This document shows, one piece after another, positions 1 through 5,384 of a stretch of DNA of 8,833 bases. Origin of the DNA: Deltaproteobacteria bacterium (GTDB lineage: Bacteria; Desulfobacterota; GWC2-55-46; S146-70); the NCBI GenBank assembly GCA_015492395.1, contig WGFD01000149.1, forward strand, positions 1 through 8,833. Direction: 5' to 3'. Within the stretch, counting starts at the first letter, position 1. Each line of letters starts with the position of its first letter. The translations under genes were made by a program, and so were the position numbers. Under the pieces are notes generated by a model. The model saw nothing but the letters and a program-made list of their open reading frames with translations, ran no database searches and was not told the origin of the DNA.

Positions 1-249
1 TATCAGAAGTGCCTTACAATCGATCCTATGGCGGAGGAGTTCTACCAGCGTCTGATGGTAGTCTATAATAAGCTTGACAGACGGGCTGAAGCGCTTGCTG
101 TCTATCAGCGCTGCCGAAATGTCCTCGCCACTCTCCTCCGAATCTCACCTTCATCTGCCACAGAGGCCATCCACAGAGAGCTCGACCGCCACCCGAAGAG
201 GCCCAAAAAGCGCCATTCTAAAGGGTCAAAGGCGACAAAGGGACTCTGA
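1..249 (+). CDS. BTAD-family transcriptional regulator, C-terminal fragment
   Basis: The reading frame is open from the first base to a TGA at 247-249, so only the last 82 residues of a longer protein are visible. The residues form TPR-like helices typical of the bacterial transcriptional activation domain (BTAD): a helix around FYQRLMVVYNKLDRRAEAL, then VYQRCRNVLATLL, then the characteristic end-of-domain pattern ISPSSATEAIHREL (family form: LGxxPSxxTExLxxxL). A basic lysine-rich tail (KRPKKRHSKGSK) follows. In this family the BTAD usually sits at the end of a regulator with an N-terminal DNA-binding and/or NTPase region, which would lie upstream of the window. The ATG at 28 lies inside the domain and is not a likely start. 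The regulator's target is unknown. The family call is fairly sure; the full architecture is not visible. Confidence 0.75.
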   Translation, partial: YQKCLTIDPMAEEFYQRLMVVYNKLDRRAEALAVYQRCRNVLATLLRISPSSATEAIHRELDRHPKRPKKRHSKGSKATKGL

Positions 250-558
250 ATAGCTTGGAGCTCCATGCGGGCTTCGACTGTGAATAATCTACAATGAGAT
301 TCGCTTGCTGTGCAAGGAACTCGGAAACAGTCCAAGTTCTAGGTTTACAGTGGAGATGGCTGTACTAGGAGGCGTGTAAGTCCCAAAGAGTAACATGTCC
401 CGTCATAGATGGCTCGAACTCATTGAAAAGATAGGGGAAATAGTGTTTCATGGTCCGTCTACGAACATGTATGGCGAGCGTAGTATAATCGGATAATTCC
501 TTATTTGCGAGTGGACTGTTCAGGGTTTCTTAATCAAGGGTAATAAAAACTGCCGTAG
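250..558. other. gene-poor stretch, no convincing gene
   Basis: No convincing gene lies between the BTAD gene and the first promoter module. A 33-codon frame at 395-496 starts with ATG but has no good ribosome binding site and no recognisable product. An open stretch at 284-379 encodes residues slightly resembling a BTAD end (see findings). A perfect TATAAT sits at 484-489 but has no acceptable -35 at 16-18 bp. No hairpin followed by a T-run that would terminate the upstream gene was seen. Confidence 0.5.
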
Positions 559-597
559 CTGTAAGATATATGTAAGATATCCCGCCGTAAAATGATA
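559..597 (+). promoter_or_regulatory. 11-bp direct-repeat activator site with -10 (copy 1)
   Basis: Two half-sites, CTGTAAGATAT (559-569) and ATGTAAGATAT (570-580), lie head-to-tail with TGTAAGA repeating exactly 11 bp apart. Seven bases later comes TAAAAT (588-593), followed by GATA. No TTGACA-like -35 is present; the direct repeat occupies that position. This is the arrangement of PhoB/OmpR-family activator boxes, in which a dimer binds one face of the helix and replaces -35 recognition. The same module occurs at 1981-2019 with identical spacing. It lies just upstream of the sigma-factor remnant and probably drove that gene. The binding regulator is not known; the similarity to a Pho box is in layout and partly in sequence. 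Confidence 0.6.
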
Positions 598-619
598 TCG
601 TCAGGTTTGATTTTGATAA

Positions 620-1465
620 AGTCGTAAAAAGCCAAAAACAGGAAGCCCGGCACTGAAGATTCGGAAAGGGGATAAGGAGGCGTTCAAAAAGATGGTGGAG
701 GCAAATCTCCGGCTCGTCGTGAGTGTTGCCAAGCGTTATATATATTTAAGAGGGCTGCCCTTTCAGGATCTTAATAGATGAAGGTAATATAGGATTCCTG
801 GAATCCATGGAGCGCTTTGAGGTAGTCAAAGATTGTAGACTTTCTACCTATGCCGCAGGATAAGGCAATCCATAGAGAGGGCGATTTCGAACCGGATAGA
901 CCCGGTGAGCTTTCCGATTAAAGTGAGGACGGATATATGCAGGTCGTTGAAGGTAAGAAACGAGTTGACGACAATACCTGGAAGAGAGCCGAGCGTAAGG
1001 AAATTGGCCGGGAGGATGGGGGGGCCGGCGGGTATGTAAAAAAGCCGGATGTGGTGTACGGGAAGAAGTAATTTCCGGATGCGCAAATTTGAGAAGGATT
1101 GGATCATCCCATGCTGGATCAATTAAAGGGCAAAAAATATTGTTTCAATAGAGATAATGGAAGTAAAGAAGAGAGAAAAATTCATGGTTAAGTGCCTGAA
1201 TACACTGAAAGGTCATGAAAGAAAGGCGTTACAATTACGCTTTGGCTTCGAAGGAAAACCACGGACTCTCGAGGAATTAGGGAAAAACTTCGGAGTTGCC
1301 GTGGAGAGTATAAGGCAGGTCGAACTAAGGACCTTGAGTAAGCTCAGGAGTATCATGATGGATATATCGTATGCCGATATTGTGTGGCCGGGCTTATTAC
1401 GCGTGCCATTTTTAATGTATGTGTATAAGCGGTGTCCCGGAACGGAGCGCGTAAATGTACAATAA
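620..1465 (+). pseudogene. RpoS/RpoD-like sigma-70 family factor, decayed
   Basis: Pieces of one sigma factor can be read in order but in changing frames. Frame 2 (620-778) gives region 1.2/2.1: [20 protein letters not shown], then VSVAKRY and a TGA at 779. Frame 3 (774-860) gives region 2.2-2.4: [16 protein letters not shown], then RLSTYA, ending at TAA 861. Frame 2 (860-1036) gives IRQSIERAIS and region 3: VRNELTTIPGREPSVRKLAG. Frame 1 (from about 1033) gives YVKKPDVVYGKK, then a stop and LDQLKG. Frame 2 (about 1127-1465) gives MVKCLNTLKGHERKALQLRF and the region 4 helix-turn-helix TLEELGKNFGVAVESIRQVE. An intact factor would direct RNA polymerase to a regulon. At least four frame changes plus in-frame stops make this a pseudogene. 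The ATG at 1157 could still yield a 102-residue region-4-only peptide, but no good ribosome binding site precedes it. The residues after KLRS may not be original. Confidence 0.85.
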
Positions 1466-1488
1466 CGGACTGAATACCAACACGGCTA

Positions 1489-1523
1489 TGTATGGTTCTA
1501 AGGTTCTGTATGGTCCGTATAAA
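1489..1523 (+). repeat. TGTATGGT direct repeat plus TATAAA ahead of receiver gene
   Basis: TGTATGGTTC (1489-1498) and TGTATGGTCC (1507-1516) repeat at an 18-bp interval. Overlapping them, GGTTCT occurs at 1494 and 1502. TATAAA (1518-1523) follows immediately, 16 bases upstream of the receiver gene's ATG. It may be a regulatory site for that gene, but no -35 is evident and short repeats of this kind can arise by chance. Confidence 0.3.
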
Positions 1524-1538
1524 AACACGAGGGGAGTT

Positions 1539-1949
1539 ATGAGCATAAAAATTTTAGTTGCTTTTAGCAACCGGTTGCTTTCTGAAGGCTTAGGCAGAAT
1601 GCTGGAGGGAGGTGAAGTTCCGGTAAGTGTTAGTATCCTGGAGGATGACAACCCCCAAGAGAAGATTTCGTCTGTCAGGCCGGATATCATCATCGTCGAT
1701 CTCTTGACACTATACAATGTGTTTGGAGCCTTCAACGACGATGAGAGGGACCTGAGCTTTATTCTTTTCGATACGGACTGTGGTGAAGGGAATATAAACT
1801 CCGCCATTAACGAAAGAGGGGTAAGGGGGGTCGTTCGAGGGGATGCTACGCTTCGCACACTTAGCGAGGCGATTATTGCCGTCTCCACCGGCAATAACTG
1901 GTTCTATAAGACCGAAGACCGACTTAGCATTCCGACGGATGTGGTCTAA
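1539..1949 (+). CDS. stand-alone NarL-type receiver-like protein, degenerate active site
   Basis: The 136-residue product has the pattern of a response-regulator receiver of the NarL/FixJ type: MSIKILVAFSNRLLSEGLGRML, then RPDIIIVDLL with the candidate phospho-acceptor Asp54, then FILFDTD, then GVRGVVRGDATLRTLSEAI. The reading starts at ATG 1539, which has GAGGGGAG at 1529-1536; the frame stays open further upstream (ATG 1455) but that part is not receiver-like. Normal receivers carry an acidic pair after strand 1; here it is replaced by Phe-Ser-Asn (9-11). The usual Thr/Ser at the end of strand 4 appears to be Asp, and the invariant Lys is Arg. The protein stops right after the linker (NNWFYKTEDRL), so the DNA-binding helix-turn-helix is missing, and none was found downstream before 2227. 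It is either a pseudo-receiver adaptor acting by protein contact or a truncated regulator. It lies between the sigma remnant and promoter copy 2. Confidence 0.7.
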   Translation: MSIKILVAFSNRLLSEGLGRMLEGGEVPVSVSILEDDNPQEKISSVRPDIIIVDLLTLYNVFGAFNDDERDLSFILFDTDCGEGNINSAINERGVRGVVRGDATLRTLSEAIIAVSTGNNWFYKTEDRLSIPTDVV

Positions 1950-1980
1950 ATCTCTTTTAAGGCAGTGAAAAACTTTTCAA

Positions 1981-2019
1981 CTGTAAGACCTGTGTAAGAT
2001 ATATCCTCTTAAACTGATA
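1981..2019 (+). promoter_or_regulatory. 11-bp direct-repeat activator site with -10 (copy 2)
   Basis: The half-sites CTGTAAGACCT (1981-1991) and GTGTAAGATAT (1992-2002) place TGTAAGA at 1982 and 1993, again 11 bp apart. Exactly 7 bases follow, then TAAACT (2010-2015) and GATA, as in copy 1 at 559-597. An AAAAACT also precedes the box in both copies (6-7 bp upstream). The region between and around the sites differs, so this is not a simple recent duplication, and conservation of the sites themselves suggests function. It would start a transcript near 2020-2025 with a leader of about 200 nt before the LGFP gene. Confidence 0.65.
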
Positions 2020-2066
2020 CTTTATTTTTAAGATGCTTCCACGGGGATTGCTCACAACGGTACTGT

Positions 2067-2171
2067 GGCGCTTAAGGCTGAGCGGTATCGGACAAAGTGA
2101 GTTGGGCATGTCCGGTGAAGCGCCTGTCTGCATACGGTTCATCAGCACCTGTCCGCCAGGATTGACAGGCG
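2067..2171 (+). promoter_or_regulatory. structured 5' leader with mutually exclusive stems
   Basis: In the leader between promoter copy 2 and the LGFP gene, GGCGCTT (2067-2073) pairs perfectly with AAGCGCC (2118-2124). Inside it, TATCGGACA (2086-2094) pairs with TGTCCGGTG (2109-2117), nine pairs including G-T wobbles, with a 14-nt loop. The two 3' arms are contiguous. The sequence CGCCTGTC (2121-2128) overlaps the outer 3' arm and pairs perfectly with GACAGGCG (2164-2171), so the two states exclude each other. A second CCTGTC (2148-2153) can also pair with GACAGG. This is the logic of an attenuator, riboswitch or cis-regulatory RNA. It does not match a riboswitch class I recognise. No strong T-run follows, so control of translation is as likely as termination. 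Confidence 0.45.
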
Positions 2172-2226
2172 GGCATTTTCCCAGCTTGCTGCAAGGAGCT
2201 TCAATATAATCTCAAGGGGGTAGACC

Positions 2227-2622
2227 GTGAGTGCAATAGATATGAAGTACACCGAACTTGGCGGACAAAGTGGTCTTTTGGGAAGGCCGATAGATGACGA
2301 GGCTACGTGTTCGGATGGCGTTGGGCGTTTTCGCCACTTTGAATATGGTTCCATTTACTGGCACCCCCTCACGGGAGCGAACGAAGTGCACGGGCTCATC
2401 CGTGAAAAGTGGGCAAGGCTTGGGTGGGAAAAGAGCTTTCTGGGATATCCCAAAACCGATGAAAGGTCGAGCCCTGTCGCTAAGGGGAGGTACAATCAAT
2501 TCCAGGGTGGTACAATTCTGTGGTTTCCGCCTGCTAAGGAGGCCTTTGTAGTGCACGGTACGATCCGCGACAAAGGGAACAGTCTTGGATGGAACAGCCT
2601 ATCCGGAACCTCCGAGCGTTGA
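2227..2622 (+). CDS. LGFP-repeat protein, short, no signal peptide
   Basis: The GTG start at 2227 is chosen because a strong ribosome binding site (AAGGGGGT, 2214-2221) sits just upstream. The 131 residues hold two LGFP-type repeats: repeat 1 is about 10-66 (ELGGQSGLLGRP, then GRFRHFEYGSIYWHP, EVHGLIREKWARLGW), and repeat 2 is about 67-122 (SFLGYPKTDE, GRYNQFQGGTILWF, VVHGTIRDKGNSLGW). LGFP repeats usually occur in exported cell-wall or surface proteins, often beside hydrolase domains. Here there is no signal peptide or catalytic domain. A third repeat seems to start at LGW but changes at once into unrelated residues (NSLSGTSER) and stops. Frame 2 stays open beyond (2585-2773) without LGFP motifs, so a frameshift truncation is possible. 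Function is unknown; the family call is good. Confidence 0.75.
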   Translation: MSAIDMKYTELGGQSGLLGRPIDDEATCSDGVGRFRHFEYGSIYWHPLTGANEVHGLIREKWARLGWEKSFLGYPKTDERSSPVAKGRYNQFQGGTILWFPPAKEAFVVHGTIRDKGNSLGWNSLSGTSER

Positions 2623-2735
2623 GGGCACCAATACGCGTGGCTATGCGATCCGTTATAATGGTTTTGAGGCCTTCTTCAGCGGTCTGCGTGGAATGATCTC
2701 ATCGCGGTTGCCTTCGATATCCAAGGCTGACTCAC

Positions 2736-3413
2736 TCATACGGAGAGATGTGTTGTCTGTCGGGTTTTCTTAAAGAAGAGAAGGGTTGATTTACGTTGGG
2801 AGTACGGAAGGACTGTCTCTTTAATTCCGATGGACTCTAAGGTGGTCGGCAGGGATAACCTCTTAAGTTCCACTGCGGATCTTGGGCCTTTGATGGCGAT
2901 GATGGTTCCCCCGGTCTTTACAAACGGACCGGCGACCGCCAGAAACTTGCCCAGATCCGCGAAGGCCCTCGATGTAACGGTGTCGAATCCTCCAGTATAC
3001 CTCTCAATGATGGTTGGCGCCTCCGCCCTGCCATGTGCGATGTCTATATCCTTCAGGCCCAAAACCCTTGCAATATGCCTCATGAAGTGGATCTTTTTGC
3101 CTGTGGATTCCAGTAGCGTTACCTGAAGGTATGGCACTGCGATCTTCAGAGGGATCCCTGGGAACCCGGCCCCGGCGCCTATATCCAGGAGGTTTTTAGA
3201 ACCACCCAGTGATGGCACAATGGCCAGGGAGTCCAGAAAGTGCCTGATAATAATGTCTTTTTTTTCGACGACCGAGGTTAGGTTGATTTTCCGGTTCCAC
3301 CTTCTGAGCTCTTCCATGTATCTTAGAAAAGATGATATCGCACTGCCGGTAAGGGAGACTCCGATCTCTCTTGCGCCCTCTTCCAGCCAAGATTGAAGGT
3401 TGTCTTTTTGCAT
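2736..3413 (-). CDS. rsmG: 16S rRNA (guanine-527-N7)-methyltransferase RsmG
   Basis: The protein methylates N7 of G527 in 16S rRNA using S-adenosylmethionine, in the cytoplasm on the small ribosomal subunit. With the ATG at 3413 it has 225 residues, near the family norm (E. coli about 207). Visible motifs are the N-terminal helix with RRWNRKINLTS (37-47), RHFLDSLA (57-64), the SAM-binding glycine loop LLDIGAGAGFPGIPL (75-89), the acidic strand end VTLLES (98-103), and SRAFADL (148-154) with IAIKG in the last strands. The same frame continues to a TTG at 3467 (243 residues), but the added residues are not family-like and no ribosome binding site precedes it. GGAGG lies only one base before the ATG at 3413, so the start is not fully settled. 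The gene follows mnmG closely, the classic gidA-gidB order, and is probably co-transcribed with it. It ends convergent to the LGFP gene. Confidence 0.95.
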   Translation of the reverse strand: MQKDNLQSWLEEGAREIGVSLTGSAISSFLRYMEELRRWNRKINLTSVVEKKDIIIRHFLDSLAIVPSLGGSKNLLDIGAGAGFPGIPLKIAVPYLQVTLLESTGKKIHFMRHIARVLGLKDIDIAHGRAEAPTIIERYTGGFDTVTSRAFADLGKFLAVAGPFVKTGGTIIAIKGPRSAVELKRLSLPTTLESIGIKETVLPYSQRKSTLLFFKKTRQTTHLSV

Positions 3414-3482
3414 GCCTCCATGGGGTACTATGACCCGTTGATTATTTCGCCTCAAGCACGCCTGCAATAGCGCGTTAAACGG

Positions 3483-5354
3483 CTATAGATGCCCGCCCTT
3501 CTTCAAGTGAACAAGCAGTATGGATATGGCAGCAGGCGTTATACCGGGTATGCGCGCCGCCCGCCCTACGGATGTCGGCCTTATGAGTGTGAGTTTTTCC
3601 TCTATCTCAGCCGAAAGCCCCGGAAGGTCCTTGTATGAGAACTCCTCCGGTATTCTGAGCTCTTCCATCTTTTTGAAGCGCACTATCTGCTCGTTTTGCC
3701 TCTTGATATACCCCTCGTACTTCACACCTATCTCTACCTGTTCGGTGATCTTTCCGGGGGGCAACTCCTCCCATGACATAGCCCTGTATAACATAGCCAG
3801 GTCTACCTCCGGTCTGCGCAGCAGTTCCTTAAGAGAGAGTACCTTTTTTATCTCCGCCCCGCCTGTGGCGGCCAGCACCCTGTTTGTGGCGGTGGATGGA
3901 GAGACCCTGGTCTCTTCCAGCCGGTTCAGCACCTGCTCTATATGGGCCATCTTTAGCCTGAATCTGTCGTAATCCCTTTGCTTCAGAAGCCCGGCCTTAT
4001 ACCCCCTTTCGGCGAGCCGCAAGTCGGCATTGTCCTCCCTCAGAACGAGCCTGTACTCCGCGCGGGATGTAAACATCCTATAGGGTTCACGCGCTCCCTT
4101 CGTTACAAGGTCGTCGATCATCACCCCTATGTATGCGTCGGATCTCGCGAAAGTTAACGGCGCCTCCCCCTTGATCTTGAGAGTTGCGTTCATGCCAGCT
4201 ACCAGCCCCTGGGCGGCCGCCTCTTCATAGCCGGAAGTCCCGTTGATCTGGCCGGCAAGGTATAATCCCTCTATGGCTTTGCTCTCCAGGGTCGGCTTGA
4301 GCTGTGTCGGCTCTATGTAGTCGTATTCGATGGCATATCCCGGCCGCAGTATCTCCACCTCTTCCAGCCCTTCGATGGTTCTCAGGAACCACAGTTGCAC
4401 ATCCACGGGCAGGCTGGTAGACAGGCCGTTGGGGTATATCTCAATAGTATCATATCCTTCCGGCTCCAAGAAGACCTGGTGCCTCTCCTTTTCGGGAAAC
4501 CGTACCACCTTGTCCTCGATGGAGGGGCAGTAGCGCGGACCGGTGCCCTTGATGACCCCTGTATAAAGGGGCGAGTTTTCCATATTTTCCCTGATAATAC
4601 GGTGAGTCGTACCGTTAGTATATGTTATGTGACAGGGTATCTGCCTCTGAAGGATGGCCTCTGTGGAGAAGGAGAAGGGCCGGGGTTCGGTGTCACCGTC
4701 TTGCCTCTGGAGCCTCTGGAAGTCGATCGTCTTGCCGTTAAGCCGCGGACAGGTCCCTGTCTTGAATCTTCCCATGAGGAGTCCCAGCTTCTTGAGGGAC
4801 GTGGAGAGGGCGATGGACGGCATGTCACCTGCCCTGCCCCCCCGGAAGCTGGCAAGGCCTATGTGCATTAGTCCGTTCAGGAATGTACCTGTTGTTATAA
4901 TGACCGCCTTTGCGGTGAATGTTTCACCGGTCGCTGTTCTTACCCCCGCAACACTGCCGCCTTTCACCAGGATCTCTTCCACCGCCGCCTGTCTTATGCA
5001 CAGACTGTCCTCATTTTCGAGCGACCTTCTCATGTAGTTTCTGTAGATAGCCCTGTCAGCCTGGGCCCTGGATGCCCTGACGGCGGGTCCTTTACTGGCG
5101 TTAAGGGTGCGGAACTGGATGCCGGCGGCATCTATGGCCCTTCCCATCTCGCCACCAAGGGCATCTATCTCCTTGACAAGGTGCCCCTTACCGACGCCGC
5201 CTATGGCGGGATTGCAGGACATCTGTCCTATGGTGTCCAGGTTGAGGGTCAAGACGAGGGTGACGAGCCCCATCCTGGCGGCCGCAAGACCTGCCTCGCA
5301 TCCGGCATGACCTGAGCCGACTACTATTACACTGTATCTGTCATTTGATGGCAT
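3483..5354 (-). CDS. mnmG: tRNA uridine-5-carboxymethylaminomethyl(34) synthesis protein MnmG (GidA)
   Basis: With MnmE this FAD enzyme adds the carboxymethylaminomethyl (or aminomethyl) group to wobble U34 of certain tRNAs, using methylene-tetrahydrofolate. The 623-residue length is normal. An N-terminal FAD-binding Rossmann motif GSGHAG (13-18) is followed by [19 protein letters not shown] with Cys47, one of the two conserved catalytic cysteines. The first family signature [11 protein letters not shown] (272-282) carries Cys276, the second cysteine. The second signature [17 protein letters not shown] is at 367-383. The helical C-terminal domain, which contacts MnmE and tRNA, ends in [19 protein letters not shown]. 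The start is ATG 5354 with AGAGGA (complement of 5364-5369) nine bases before it. It starts 30 bp after the peptidase stop and ends shortly before rsmG, so the three genes look like one operon. mnmE is not in the window. Confidence 0.98.
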   Translation of the reverse strand: MPSNDRYSVIVVGSGHAGCEAGLAAARMGLVTLVLTLNLDTIGQMSCNPAIGGVGKGHLVKEIDALGGEMGRAIDAAGIQFRTLNASKGPAVRASRAQADRAIYRNYMRRSLENEDSLCIRQAAVEEILVKGGSVAGVRTATGETFTAKAVIITTGTFLNGLMHIGLASFRGGRAGDMPSIALSTSLKKLGLLMGRFKTGTCPRLNGKTIDFQRLQRQDGDTEPRPFSFSTEAILQRQIPCHITYTNGTTHRIIRENMENSPLYTGVIKGTGPRYCPSIEDKVVRFPEKERHQVFLEPEGYDTIEIYPNGLSTSLPVDVQLWFLRTIEGLEEVEILRPGYAIEYDYIEPTQLKPTLESKAIEGLYLAGQINGTSGYEEAAAQGLVAGMNATLKIKGEAPLTFARSDAYIGVMIDDLVTKGAREPYRMFTSRAEYRLVLREDNADLRLAERGYKAGLLKQRDYDRFRLKMAHIEQVLNRLEETRVSPSTATNRVLAATGGAEIKKVLSLKELLRRPEVDLAMLYRAMSWEELPPGKITEQVEIGVKYEGYIKRQNEQIVRFKKMEELRIPEEFSYKDLPGLSAEIEEKLTLIRPTSVGRAARIPGITPAAISILLVHLKKGGHL

Positions 5355-5384
5355 TGCATGTTTTCCTCTGCGGTGTCCGGGAGC

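Noticed and set aside
484..489. Perfect TATAAT hexamer
   Set aside because: The positions 16-18 bp upstream (around ACGAAC) do not resemble a -35 element and there is no extended -10, so it is not supported as a promoter.
395..496. A 33-codon plus-strand frame beginning MSRHRWLELIEKIG
   Set aside because: No ribosome binding site, no recognisable product and no supporting context; short frames like this are expected by chance.
1966..1979. TGAAAAACTTTTCA inverted repeat after the receiver gene
   Set aside because: The stem is A-T only with a minimal loop and no following T-run, so it is not a credible terminator; it may be part of the upstream end of promoter copy 2.
2074..2080. GGCTGAG in the leader, reminiscent of the thiamine pyrophosphate riboswitch core
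   Set aside because: The partner motif (ACCTGAT with GGATAATGCC) is absent and the stems do not match that class.
2162..2210. TTGACA (2162-2167) and TATAAT (2205-2210) ahead of the LGFP gene
   Set aside because: They are separated by 37 bp, far from the 16-18 bp needed, and a start from this TATAAT would fall at the ribosome binding site.
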